Source: Shinisaurus crocodilurus
Taxonomy: Eukaryota > Chordata > Lepidosauria > Squamata > Shinisauridae
Assembly: GCA_021292165.1 (NCBI GenBank)
Contig: CM037879.1
Span: 41,012,339-41,076,338 of the forward strand
Direction of reading: 5' to 3'
DNA length: 64,000 bases
The stretch's first letter is position 1. The number at the start of each line of letters is the position of its first letter. The position numbers were made by a program, and so were the translations under genes. A model generated the notes under the pieces. The model saw nothing but the letters and a program-made list of their open reading frames with translations. It was not told the origin of the DNA and made no database searches. Positions 52,422-63,873 of this stretch are shown piece by piece.

Positions 52422-52999
52422 AACACTGTACAGGTGTATAGACTGGATCTATGGAATTCACTGCCACAGTTTTTAATAAAGTTTCCAATTAGACCTCAAC
52501 ATTAGGGAATGCTGCCTCAGCTATAAAACGTTTAACTGCTGCCACCAAAATAAAATCTCTATATCTAGATTTGAGGTCCTAAAAGAAACTTAGTAGTTTG
52601 GTTTCTATGGTGAAGATATGGGACTGACACCACCACTAGAAATAACCTTTCAAAAAGAACAAAAATGAACATGTTTATTAAGGGGAATTGTTTCAAAAAA
52701 AAAAAAGGGAAAAAATGCCACTCTTCGAATAATAGGGTGAGATTGGTTCCTTCAATTAAATATGCTTGGTTACTATTCCTGATAGGGAAGAATCGTCCCC
52801 AGCTAAATAAGCTCTGAATAGCTTTTCCTTCAGATCAGATTTCACTAAACCCCATCCCAACCAATTCCTCACAAACAGTAACAGATGCTGTATACCAGTC
52901 ATTCTCTTCCTCCAGCTCTTTCTGCTTCTTCTGGCTTCTAAGATGATTCAGATGTTTCAGGGACTTCTTGCTGAAGTTCCCTCTGGTCAGACATAAAAT
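52422..52999. other. Intron without recognised gene
   Basis: No similarity recognised. Confidence 0.45.
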
Positions 53000-53191
53000 A
53001 GGAACCAAAATGTATTATGTATAACTTAGTTTGCTCATGAAGTTATTATGTTTGCTATATTAAATTTCAAAGTACACCTTATTCAGTCAAAAATTACAAA
53101 CGTACAAACTTGAGTTTACTTTTAAACATTTTTAATTTTAATGATAATGTTATGAGCAAACCAAGTTATACATAATACATTTTAGGTTCCT
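53000..53191. repeat. Inverted-repeat element with about 50-bp arms
   Basis: tgtattatgtataacttagt, ttgctcatga on the left is complementary to ttatgagcaaaccaagttat, acataatacattttaggttc on the right, around an AT-rich loop of about 90 bp. Family unknown. Confidence 0.75.
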
Positions 53192-55037
53192 AAGATAACC
53201 AAGTGAGTTTATATCTGTAAAGAGCGCTAAAACTATAAGTATTGCATATTTTAAAATTTCCCGTAAATTTATGTGTCCCCCACCCCCCGGCTTCAAAATT
53301 TCTGGAATTTTATATCTTTAGCCATACATACTTCTAGGTGTGGTCTTTGGTCTTTGCCTGATTGTCTGCTAGCTTCCCAACTTGCCTTTCTGCTACTTTT
53401 CTACATTTCATTCTCCTTCAGAAGGATTTCTTAGCTCAGAGGGCATGAAATATTCGGCCTCTAGATTGACCCTTCTGTGGGCAGGAAGAACACATATAGC
53501 TGTATATTGCTTTTTAAAAAATCAAGTAAAAACATCCCGTTGTTTTGCTATTAAGGTATGATTTGTTCATATTGTATACAATCAGTGTTCACCTCTTTGG
53601 TGCTGTCATTATTTTCCACAAAAGCAACATTAAACAATTATAGTTCTGGTAATTAACCAGTAAGTGTAATGTACAGTTTTCCTACCCCAATCTATTAACA
53701 GCTGCTCAAAAAATGTAGTAATTAATGGTTTCATTTATTTTTGGCAAACCTACAACACGACAAATAATTTTCTATCTACTGCACATTAGGACTGCTTCCC
53801 AAACAACAGATGACGTGGTGGGAAAAAGGGAGCAGGCATAACACTTGCACATCTTTGCCTCTTTAGAAGATCAAATAAAGAGCAGCTGTAATTCTATTTG
53901 TCACATCTGTGTAACAAAGTATAGTCATCTGTATCATCAGAAGAAAATGAACAAGCTCTGTTCAGACGGAAAGAGATTTCCCACCGACCTGATGGGAAAA
54001 GGCTTGCTACAGGCATAATGGAAGTTTTTGTTCTCAGCTCTCCCACTGGTGTCTCTCCTCCCCCCCAATTTTTAATTACCCGTAGTTATTAGTTACTGTT
54101 AATACCAAAATTAAAGATAATCACATAAATATACAAGTATAATTTAGTCCAGGTATCATCAAAAAAGTCCTGAGATCAACTAGGCTAGATGTGTTAAAAG
54201 AAAATGAGAAAGTGAAAAACTTTGTTACAGATTACAAATTTAAATTAATCCTTCATTTTCCTTCAATACCCACACAATCTGCCCCTTGCAGCAGTTTTCA
54301 GATCCTCCAGAGAGCAATATTTTGGAAAAATCAACTGTATTATTTGGTAATGAATTCACTAGCCATGAAATCCATGTCTTATTTTTTCTGTCAGCCCCTC
54401 AATTTGCACTGCAACTCTCATTTCTAATATTGTGAACAACAAAAGCAAAGGGGAGAATTGCACTTGGGATGCTTGTGAAAAAAATGTGATAAGCAGAGGA
54501 ATTGGTTTTTAATTTCGGGGAGGGCAAGTGCTCATTTTAAACCTGGTAGTGATGCTTACAGATTAGACGACATGTATCCTAGTTTTGAAAATCATATCAA
54601 CACAACAATAAATGGAATTTAAGCAGTATAGTTCTTGTGTGTGCACGTGTATGTATATGTATTACATAAATGCACGCACACAGAGCAGAGAAAAGAAAAG
54701 TGTTCTTATGCAATGCATCAAAATATCCACTGTGTATTTTATTCTGTATTCATTATTCTGCCTCTTCCAGTCATGAGAGTCCTAAGAGAACTATATTCAG
54801 TGGTATCTATGCCCAATTGATTTACACTTCCGGATCCTTCTTAAGAACTCCAGTGACAGAGAGGCAGCAACAGTGACCATTTTGATTAGCACTTATTAAG
54901 ATGAGTCCTGATTAGCCAGATGCAGAGACACACTCTCTCTTGCTACATCTATAGCAGTAGTTGAGCTACTAGGTAAAATATTGGCTTGGAAACTAAACAT
55001 CACTTAAAATGTAAACTGCATTGTATATTAAACTCAC
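53192..55037. other. Intron without recognised gene
   Basis: No coding similarity. A short GT/TGTA run near 54635-54660. Confidence 0.5.
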
Positions 55038-55108
55038 CTGCTTGCTGTTTTCACTGAAATGTTTTTCTTGTGTCCTCTCTCTGATCGGTTGTCCCGCAGG
55101 AGTTGAAG
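55038..55108 (-). CDS. GPATCH2: GPATCH2 internal 71-bp exon
   Basis: The acceptor is tttttgtag and the donor is GTGAGT. The exon encodes 23 codons plus AG, including LLRDNRSERGHKKN and SVKTAS, closely matching the QLLRDNRAERGHKKN segment of mammalian GPATCH2. It starts in phase 0 after the exon at 62391 and ends with AG, which joins the A of the next exon (30655) to make Arg. The segment is basic and looks like a disordered linker upstream of the G-patch. The intron downstream is the longest in the window (24.4 kb). Confidence 0.88.
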
Positions 55109-55359
55109 CTACAAAAAGCATTCAGAGATTATATAAAAACTAAGCCAATGCTTGCATTTTAAGAAATAAGTACTTCTAAGATTTTTATGCTTTTTCTTTA
55201 AAGGGCCTGACAGTCATGAAGAAATTTATCCATAATGAATCTGCTGAGTTGCCAATATGGTAAAACCTCAACTTGAATTCAGATCCTTCTTTATTTTCCT
55301 ATGCGTTATTCTGATATGCTTCCCTCTACAGAGAAAGTCCTGTACTGTAGTAAGATTTC

Positions 55360-55890
55360 AGCTGCGTCCAGATGCAGTGCTAAGCCAGAATTCTGGAGAA
55401 TCCTGGCTCACTGTGTGAGCTGCAAGTTGGTACATGCTACTCCTGCCAGCAGGAGGGGCTAAGCTAACAATGAATTAAAAGCTTACCATGTTGTCTGAAT
55501 TGGGGTTTCTGCTGTGTTGAGTTCCTTACAAGCCAGAATTGCAAACCAGGGTTTGTTCTTGGTTTACAGTTCCTGGCTTGTTTGGGATCAACAAACCAGG
55601 AGACTAGGTTTGGATTGACATACTAAGTTATTAATTCCTTGTTAGTTTGGTACAGGGGTAGGCAACCTAGTCCCACCAGCAGTTTTGGATTACAGCTCCC
55701 ATCATCCCAGACTACTGGCCACATTGGCTGGGGTTGATGGGAGTTGCAGTCCAAAACATCTGGACAGTGCCAGGTTGCCTACCCCTAGTTTAGTGGTTCC
55801 CAGTGTCAGGGAGAGAGTGAACAGGCTATGTGTACCTCTACACAGCTTGCTCACAGTAAGCCAGAATTCTCTGGAAGTTTGGTTCGCTGT
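55360..55890. repeat. DNA-element-like repeat interrupted by a MITE
   Basis: agtgctaagccagaattctg at the left and cagtaagccagaattctctg at the right, with internal aaaccagggtttgttcttgg, also seen at 43000-43250. The hAT MITE at 55653-55787 lies inside. Confidence 0.5.
55653..55787. mobile_element. 135-bp palindromic hAT MITE
   Basis: Termini caggggtaggcaacctag and ccaggttgcctaccccta; arms ttacagctcccatcatcc and gatgggagttgcagtcc. Intact relative of the split element at 19924-20722. Flanking octamers gtttggta and gtttagtg agree only partly. Confidence 0.8.
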
Positions 55891-56025
55891 TGTTTAGTTT
55901 TAAGAATATAAAACAGAAATATTGTAACATTACAATCTCCCTGAATTTTAAATAAGCAGTAATAGAGCTTTGTAGTCAGAGGTATTTTAAAGGCTCAGGT
56001 TCAAATTCTACCTCACCATCCATGA

Positions 56026-56646
56026 TTACGATTTTACAAAACGCTGGTTTATGAAGCCATTGTATTACCAACTTTATTGCATGCCTGCGAAACATGGACT
56101 ATCTATAAACGTCATTTCCACCTCTTTGAAAGATTTCATCAGCGTTGCCTCTGGAAAATCCTGCCAATTACTTGGGAAGATAGGCGAACAAATGTCAGTG
56201 TACTGAAAGAAGCAAAGACTACTAGCATTGAAAAAATGATCCTTCAATGCCAACTTCAATGGACCGGTCATGTTGTTCTAATGTCTGACTGCCGTCTCCC
56301 AAAGCAGTTACTTTATTCCCAACTCGATGGAAAGCGGAATATCGGTGGTCAGTATAAGAGGTTTAAAGATGTTCTTAAGACTAATCTAAAAAAATGCAAT
56401 ATAAACATCGAAAACTGGGAAGCTCTGGCCCATGAACGATCTAAATGGAGGTTGGCCTTTCACAAAGGTTCCATGGACTTTGAAGAAACCCGAGTGCAAG
56501 GTGAAAGGGAGAAACATGCTAAGCGAAAAGCACGTCAAACGAATTATTTACAGGACCATCTTCAATATGGTAACCTGTGTCCTCACTGTGGGAAGCTGTG
56601 TGGATCTAGAATTGGCCTCCACAGTCACTTACGGACCCATCGCTAA
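56026..56646 (+). pseudogene. C-terminal end of a non-LTR retrotransposon ORF2 with zinc finger
   Basis: About 206 codons open without a stop, 5'-truncated near 56025 (a TGA precedes at 56023). Motifs: LVYEAIVLPTLLHACETWT, LQCQLQWTGHVV, CRLPKQLLYSQLDGKR and, at the end, a zinc-finger-like CPHCGKLCGSRIG followed by LHSHLRTH. This CETWT ... RWTGHV ... PKQLLY ... CxxC-H-H arrangement is the ORF2 C-terminus of a LINE clade common in fish and reptiles. I cannot name the clade confidently; it is neither CR1 nor L2. The zinc finger probably binds nucleic acid. Confidence 0.82.
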
Positions 56647-56790
56647 AGCCTACACAATTTTTTAGAATTTCCTCCTTTTATAATTTCTTTTTGTAATTTT
56701 ATCCTGGAAGACAATCTTACTCGGTCACGAGTGATCGCCTACTACCCGCCTACTACTATTTTACAAACAGTCTGCGAAATGGGACTAATA
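56647..56790 (+). repeat. 3' UTR of the zinc-finger LINE
   Basis: Follows the stop directly and contains ggaagacaatcttactcgg and tcacgagtgatcgcc, a conserved inverted motif I associate with the 3' end of this LINE. The tail is degenerate (ctactacccgcctactact). Confidence 0.6.
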
Positions 56791-56927
56791 CTGGCCTATC
56801 TGTAAGAGCTGTAAGAATGAGTAAGTATTATATACACTAAAATTCTACATTATTATTAATAACAGATAAAACTAGCATATGAAAACAGTCATTATTTTAC
56901 TTTCATTAATTTATTAAAACATTTAAA

Positions 56928-57215
56928 ACTGCCCTTCATCCTTGAGGATACCATGGTAATGTACAAATATTATTAAAATACAGCACAATAAAAACACTAA
57001 AAACACATACCGTAATCATAATTAAACAGAGAAGGCAACAAATACAATAGAACAGACAAAAACCAATCAATTAAAATACCAGGTTAAACAAAAAGGTTTT
57101 AAGTTGGTGCCAAAAGAATTGCAGTGTTTTGCACCTTCATGGGGAGGGTATTCTATAATTGGGGCACCACAACCAAAAAGGATCTCTCCCTTACTGACAC
57201 ATAATGTACCCAAGG
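56928..57215 (-). repeat. L2/CR1-group LINE 3' region
   Basis: aaaactgcccttcatccttg, then atacagcacaataaaaacac, aataccaggttaaacaaaaa and ttctataattggggcaccac form a common squamate LINE 3' segment in reverse orientation. Confidence 0.6.
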
Positions 57216-57480
57216 TACTTGGAGAAAAGCCTCCCTTGATGATTTTAAGTTGTTGACATACCTATCCCACTGCTTTGCCATTTTTCTGGACTGTAACATA
57301 TTATGCAGCACAGTTCAGCTAGGTATTAGTAGTGAACTATTAGTCACCTGGATTTTATAAGGCTTAAATGTTTTATATGAGAACAATAAAAAATATTCTC
57401 CTCTCCCCTTCATTCAGATATTAATCTGAATAGAGGATTTGAATAAAAGGTTCATAACTAAGAGCACAATTTATTATTAA
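57216..57480. other. Intron without recognised gene
   Basis: No similarity recognised. Confidence 0.4.
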
Positions 57481-57488
57481 TATTTATT

Positions 57489-57527
57489 TATCGCCCATCT
57501 GGCCGGCAACCGGCCAGATGGGCGATA
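57489..57527. repeat. Perfect 18-bp palindrome of a LINE tail
   Basis: tatcgcccatctggccgg, loop caa, then its exact complement. The arm is the 3' tail motif found at 43275-43325 (ccggctagatgggcggt). Either a fold-back insertion or two tails joined head to head. Confidence 0.9.
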
Positions 57528-58894
57528 CAATCCTAACCCCCTGATGTTGAAGGCTGGCGGGGTTTAAGATGGCATACTGGTACCCTTCCACTGGCCTCTG
57601 CCAACGGAGAGGAGTGCTGTTGCGGATGGCTCCGCTGGGCAGAGGTCCTCACTGCACTTAGGTAGGCAGACAGCTGTTGCCATCAGTTCTTCCACTGACA
57701 GGCAGAAAGCCCTGAAACGGGGTGTTCCATGGGCAGAGAGGAGCGGGCTTTGGACCTGCTGGATCTAGCGATGTCGGAGAAATCCAGAATGGGCCAAAAA
57801 GACAACGGATTTCTATGAAACCGCAGAAGATTGGCTTTTCAGAGTTGCATGGATTCCACGGACTTGTGGACCATTTTTTGAACTTTCCGGAATTGTATGC
57901 AAATTTGGTCATACAAAACTACAGGAGTTGTGTAAAAATATGGCAATGTATACACCATTAAACACACACACACACACACACACACACACCATTTTATACA
58001 TCTTTGATCTCTCTTCAGCCTCTGCAGTATAGCAATCTTTTTTCTTTTTTTGGGTGCGCTCTGCTCACTGATTTTATGCTGACTTAAAAGTATGCAAAAT
58101 GTTATGTACCAGTAAAAGTTCCATAAATTCTAACAGATTTTTTGGAATACTTTTCTGGAGGGTGGGGGGAAATCCGCATCTGTCAATGAGTGGACAGCGG
58201 AACAGACGACGAATTACAATCCACAAAACAGAAATGGAGCGGATTATGCAAGATTCTTATAACCCTAGCTAGATCCAAAGCAGTTCTGTTCTGGGCAGGT
58301 TAGCAATGCCAGCCCTGAAGCTGCTGTAGCTAATTGTCCCCCCCCCCACTGCTTTCAATGGGGGGAAATGGTAAAAACAAGGATTCACCTCCCCCTCACT
58401 TCTACCATGGCTGAAGCGAACTGGCAGGCTGTAGATGAGGCAGTAAATCCATCTCATCACTCCTCACCTGCCCTACTTGGGATTGCTGTGCCCCTTATTG
58501 CTCAAGCAAAATAAAACAATTATTAAAGACTGCAGCATTAAAGACTTCTCCAAGATTAAACCCTGTAATTAGTTATTATTCGGGGACTTGTAGATTATGA
58601 GCATAGAAAGGCACAGCTACAAAAATAGTGATATATACCCACTAACAGAAAAACAAATTGCAAAAGAGTAAAGTATGATTATTACTTTAATTTCAATAAA
58701 GTTGAACAGAATTCAGTTGCCAAATGAGGTAGGGAAATTGTAGCACCAGCAGTTAAGGGAAGCTTTTATTTATGTTTTTTAAAAGAAAGAAATGGGATTT
58801 CAGATTGCAACTTCCATCACAAGAAAATGTTACCAAACCCTTAAAAAACCCCAAGGGCCTTGAAACATAAAACTCATACGCAAGGGCTTTCTGT
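57528..58894. other. Intron, unassigned GC-moderate block and (CA)n
   Basis: 57530-57960 is more GC-rich than its surroundings but lacks recognisable ends. (CA)n at 57962-57989. 58150-58260 looks repeat-like. No coding similarity. Confidence 0.4.
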
Positions 58895-59745
58895 CTACTC
58901 TGGAAGACAGAAACAAAATTCAAAGCAATCTCGATAGGCTGGAGTGCTGGGCTGAAAACAACAGAATGAAATTTAATAGGGATAAATGCCAAGTGCTGCA
59001 CCTAGGGAAAGGAAACCAAATGCAGTTACAGAATGGGGGGCACTTGGCTCAACAGTACTACAAATGAGAAGGATCTTGGAATTGTTGTAGATCACAAAAA
59101 GAATATGAGCCAGCAATACGATGTGGCTGCAAAGAAGGCAAATGCTATTTTGGGCTGCATTAACAGAAGTATAGCTTCCAAATCGCGTGAAGTGATAATT
59201 CCCCTTTACTCGGCACTGGTTAGGCCTCATCTTGAGTACTGCATCCAGTTCTGGGCACCACACTTTAAGAAGGATGTAGACAAACTGGAGAGGGTTCAGA
59301 GGAGGGCAACAAAGATGATTAAGGGACTGGAAACAAGGACCTATGAGGAGAGACTGAAAGAACTGGGCATGTTTAGCCTTCAGAAGAGGAGACTGAGGGG
59401 AGATATGATCGCACTCTTCTAGTACTTGAAGGGTTGTCACACAGAGGAGGGCCAGGATCTCTTCTTGATCATCCCAGTTTGCAGGGCACGGAATAATTGG
59501 CTCAAGTTACAGGAACCCAGATTCCACCTAAACATCAGGAAAAATTTCCTGACTGTTAGAGCAATAAGACAATGGAACCAATTACCTAGGGAGGTGGTGA
59601 GCTCTCCCACTCTGGAGGCATTCAAGGTGCAGCTGGACAGCCACCTGTCAGGGATGCTTTGACCTGGATTCCTGCACTGAGCAGGGGGTTGGACTCGATG
59701 GCCTTGTAGGCCCCTTCCAACTCTACTTTTCTATGATTCTATGAC
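58895..59745 (+). pseudogene. CR1 LINE 3' fragment, ORF2 C-terminus
   Basis: Starts inside ORF2 (tactctggaagacag) and runs to the terminal octamers (ttctatgattctatga). Encodes [30 protein letters not shown] and RAIRQWNQLPREVV. A 2-base deletion near 59022 relative to the 6634-10435 copy and a TAG at 59420-59422 (CAG, Gln, in the other copy) break the frame. Closely related to the other copy, and useful for dating its single-base gap. 5'-truncated, so never mobile. Confidence 0.92.
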
Positions 59746-60315
59746 TCTCCAAATCTAGTATCACCATAGATACCAAAGAACATGAATATGTGTGCACCTG
59801 GAGGCCCATCCCTAGATCAAAAGGAGTCTCAGGTGAGGTGTTTAAATTGTACTTGCAGCCCAATTTATGACATGAATGCACTATTTATCCCCACCTAGGA
59901 TGATGTAACTTTTCCAACTAAACAAAGAAAAGAACCCTTAACATTAACACAGTGCTGGTGATGCGGTTCAGTGTTGCCAGCTTTAGAAATGAAGATGAAC
60001 TATTTATAGTATTTGTTTCAGTGTTGAGTTGAAAGTTGAGTAGATGGCCTATGTCAGTCAGACAGAAGTCTGGTGTCCCAGACACCCAAAATCCAGCCCT
60101 GTGCACTAGTACTGTGAGGAAAGCCTAGTATCATTTATATTAAAATGCTTGCCTGAGACTTTACTTTTGTTTATGTCTCTGTATTATATCTCCAGTAATC
60201 TAGCTGACTGAACACATCTATATTTACAAATTCAAAGGAAAAAAAGATCAATCATGTTATTATATAACGTATTCCTTTATCAATTATATTGTAGTTCTAG
60301 TTTATTAAACTGTAA
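59746..60315. other. Intron without recognised gene
   Basis: No similarity recognised. Confidence 0.45.
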
Positions 60316-60455
60316 ACAGCCTTGCAATTTATGACCAAGCTAAGCAGGTCTTGGTCCAGTCACAGTGCCTGGATGGGAGACCACCTGCAAACTCTATGTA
60401 TGCAGCTTTGAGCTTCATGGACGAAAATCAGGATGTAAATGCAGCAAATAAATAC
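60316..60455 (+). mobile_element. 5S rRNA-headed SINE with an L2-type tail
   Basis: aagctaagcagg (60337-60348, 5S box A) and ggatgggagaccacctg (60371-60387, 5S box C) keep the 5S internal promoter spacing. The tail gcagctttgagcttcatgga, gatgtaaatgcagcaaataa resembles L2-group 3' ends, unlike the CR1 tail at 3015-3178. Confidence 0.75.
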
Positions 60456-60678
60456 TACATTATCCCTGCTTTAAACACTCTGAAGTGACACTCTGAACCT
60501 CACTCATGTGAGGTATGTTTGCAGTTTTTCATCAAAGGACAAGTACTTCAGAAGCTAGGGGCAGCAAAATGAGGAGTAACCTGACATACCATTGTATTTG
60601 CTGGGGAATTATGAGTTAAGGTGCACAGGAAGCGGAGTTTCTCCCTCTTCTGTGTTCAAAAGGTAGTAGTCTTTAGAA

Positions 60679-61510
60679 GTAAGAACATAGGAAAAGTACT
60701 GCTGGATCATACCAAAAGGCTATCTAGTCTGGGATCCTATATCTCACAGTGGCCAACCAGATGCCAATGGGAAACCCACAAGGACACGGGAGCAACAGCC
60801 CTCTCCGCTGTTAAGAACCCTATCCTCCATGAATTTGTCTAATCCCCCTTTAAAGGCAACTAAGTTGGTGGCCACCACTACATCCTGTGGAAGCAAAGTC
60901 CATAGTTTAACCATGTGCTCTGTAAAGAAGCATTTCCTTTTGTCTGTTCTGAATCTCCCACCATTTAGCTTTACCAGATGACCCTGGGTTCTAGAAGTGT
61001 GAGAGAGGAATTAAAACTTCTCTCTACCTACTTTCTCCACACCATTAATCATTTCCCCCACTTTCTTGTCTTTTCTAAACTAAATAGCCTTAAATGTTGT
61101 AATCTTTCCTCAGAGGGGAGTTACTTCAGTTTCTCTGAACATTTTGGTTAACCTTTTCTGCACTTTCTCCAGCTCTACAATATCCAGAAGTGTACACAGT
61201 ATTCCAAGTGTAGTGGCACCACAGGTTTATATAAAGGCATAATGATATTGGCATATTTATTTTCACTCCCTTTCCAAATTATCGCTAACATGGAATTCAC
61301 AGTTTTCCTAGCTGCTGCACACTGGGTCTACATTTTCACTGAGCTATTGACCACGATGCCAAGATCCCTTTCCTGTTCAGTGATTGCCAGCTCAGCCCCA
61401 TGAGAAGTTAGGACTTTCTGTCCCCATTTGCATCACTACACTTACTTAAATTGAACTACATTTGCCATTTTGTTGCCTGTTCCCCCTGTTTAGAGAGGTC
61501 TTTTGGGAGC
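60679..61510 (-). repeat. CR1-group LINE 3' fragment, uninterrupted
   Basis: agaacataggaaaagtactg, gttggtggccaccactacat, tgtaaagaagcatttccttt, gatgccaagatccctttcct. Same family as 16755-17630, longer and without the MITE. It belongs to the CR1/L3 group but is a different family from 58895-59745. Confidence 0.8.
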
Positions 61511-62390
61511 TCTTTATTATTCAGGTTAACAGAAGGAGGAGCAGCATTACAATCAAGGCTCACAATAGCAGCAGTGAAGAAGAAGGATGCTGGAAGGTAG
61601 CACCGGCTGCAGGTAGGTGATCAGTTCTAAAACACTATTTACAAAGCTGGCATATTATTGTCCTCCATAGTTTTAGCTTTCTGCTTTTCTCAAAAGAATG
61701 ATAATAATTCAGAGAGTCAGTCTAACAAAACAAAGACAACTTGAAATGGTTTCAGCCCAATCCCAGGGATTTTAGTCCCCTTCAGAAGTTATTCCCCCTC
61801 GTGTTCAAAGCAAGCATGGGGGGTGGGGAAGGGCTGCCCCTGCCCCCAACAGCTCCCTCCACATCTGCTCTACACACATGGCCATTGTTGTATTGCATGG
61901 AAAGGTCCAAAGGGGGAATCTTTGCATTCGGCTCCATGTACGTACAACTGGGTCACCCCAATCGTGCAGGGCTCCTAATTGTGGAGAGATTCTAAGTGCG
62001 TTCAGTCAACGTGTAAAGGTCAGGGGTGGCGCCAGTGGGGGCAGAGATGGTGCGGAGAGCCTTGCTCCCTCTCCATATGTTCTTTGAACGCATGAGCACA
62101 CGTGAGAGCATTGATATGCACTCATCCCTCTTGCCCGCATGACTCTCCTCATTTACTGTATAACCTTGGAATGAATGTGGATGCTGATGACTGCTGGGAG
62201 TGCACTGCCATGCCCATGCAGCTTTCGATTGGGCTGTATGTGGTTAAATATTTTCAGTAGTTTTCAGTAAAAACCAGGGGACATTTTGCTCCTTATTTCA
62301 CAAACTGGTGCCCCTGTTGCTCCAGACAAGCGACAGTTAAATTCCTTCAAATATATGAAATAAACTGTTCTTGATCAAAGTGGTTCTTAC
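61511..62390. other. Intron without recognised gene
   Basis: 61740-62110 is GC-moderate with short ORFs but no similarity. Confidence 0.45.
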
Positions 62391-62430
62391 CTGGCTATGT
62401 TCCTTCCTAGCCCCAGGGCTAAACCAATGG
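62391..62430 (-). CDS. GPATCH2: GPATCH2 internal 40-bp exon
   Basis: A strong pyrimidine tract ending in ccatag precedes the exon, and GTAAGA follows it. The first base completes the Asp codon opened by the previous exon (GA|C). The remaining 39 bases encode HWFSPGARKEHSQ, which matches the HWFSPGAR segment of mammalian GPATCH2. The exon ends on a codon boundary, which fits the phase-0 start of the next exon at 55108. It is too short to stand out by ORF length and was found from splice sites and peptide similarity. The function of this linker segment is not known to me. Confidence 0.85.
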
Positions 62431-62865
62431 CTATGGGAAGAGGAAAAAAAAAAGTTTAGTAACATAGTTAGCTGAAGCACGAGCTGTCATATGACCAGCA
62501 TGTGCATGCTCTCGGGTATTTTATTGTCCACCAGAATAATGTAGCCTTTGGCTATGATTTATTTAAATAGGCTATTTTACAGAACTCTCAAGGTCTGTAG
62601 CAGTTTTCACAGGAATGTATCTCATTCGACACATTTCTATTGCTTAGGCAAGTGAATATATATTTAAATCAATTTGAAAGAGTTTCATGCCACAGATCCT
62701 GCAATTCTTTATATATTACACCATTTTCATAATATTTTCACTGTGCTTGTGCTACTAAAATTTAATGTTCTGATTACTGCATAATGGAAACTTTTAAAAG
62801 TATTGATGGCTAACAGAAACATGTTTATTCATAATTACAGTTTGAGTTTAAGGCCTATGCTTTGT

Positions 62866-62904
62866 TGTGTGTGTGTGCGCTGCACACGCACACACACACG
62901 TGTG
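62866..62904. repeat. (TG)n/(CA)n inverted microsatellite
   Basis: tgtgtgtgtgtgcgctgcac followed by acgcacacacacacgtgtgc, a self-complementary dinucleotide tract. Confidence 0.85.
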
Positions 62905-62911
62905 CGATTTA

Positions 62912-63000
62912 CAGTGCAATCCTATGAATGTTCACTCAGGGTTAAGACCACTGTGTTCAATGATGTTTACTCTCAGGTAAGTGTGCACAGGATTGCAACC
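62912..63000. mobile_element. Harbinger-like MITE, 89 bp, TTA duplication
   Basis: cagtgcaatcctatgaatg and cacaggattgcaacc at the ends. TTA lies on both sides (62909-62911, 63001-63003). Confidence 0.75.
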
Positions 63001-63003
63001 TTA

Positions 63004-63873
63004 GTGTCTCTAAAATGCAATCCAGTGTGGTATTATGGGTACTTCCCCCCCCCTTTACACTTTAGAGGAAGTGCAAAGAACTAACACAACAACACTGCAG
63101 TTCAAGACTATATATATTTTTTCCTTTTAGTCAGTCCGTGGGGTGATTTAGACTGGCTCTTATTGCTCACCAAGCTTGGGGTCATGATGCTTCAGGAGGC
63201 CTTAAACACTAACTACAATTCACATTGTAAGCAGAGGTATCAGCAGGTAGCAGAGGCAATCATAGCTTTAGGAAGAGGAAGGAGAAGCAAGAGGCATTAA
63301 CCCCATATTAGTATCACTGCTTAGTCTTTTTTATCCCACTATGTCATGCTAAGCCATGGTGGGTTGTTATTGTGGGTGGCTGCAGGGCAGCTTAATATGA
63401 TGCCTGAACCTGCAGCCGTTTTTCTGTCATGGGTTGTTTTTCACAAACAAACCACCCTGAGAACCCATGGCTTGTAGTGGGGCTGTCTCTCTTCTTCCAG
63501 TATAACACACTGTATTTTAACCTATACTCTGTGCAGAAGCATAAGAAAAGCAAGCATTTATGGGCAGACACTTGCAAGATACAATCCCTTGCTTCTTTTT
63601 CTTTTTGTCACACTTCTGGTTTTATGATGGAGAATGTGGAAGATGTTAGGCACTCAAAGAAATAGTACAATGAGAACCATTTCAGGGTTAATCCAAAAAT
63701 TTCTCTCCAGGCACCAGTACTGGGAAGGGCTGCACATGTCCTAAGTACATGATTAGAATTCCAAACAGTTTTGATAGACTGGACAATTAGAGTAAGATTC
63801 AAGATGTAATTAAAATAGGGCACAAATTTAAAGTAAGCAGAAGAAATAATGATAACCCTGACATGGCTACTTA
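63004..63873. other. Intron without recognised gene
   Basis: 63340-63480 holds ctaagccatggtgggttgtt and atgggttgtttttcacaaac, DNA-element-like motifs without fixed ends. Confidence 0.4.

Noticed and set aside
56077..56646. Reading this ORF as a host C2H2 zinc-finger gene
   Set aside because: The CETWT...RWTGHV...PKQLLY context is a LINE ORF2 C-terminus, and the single finger is part of that protein.
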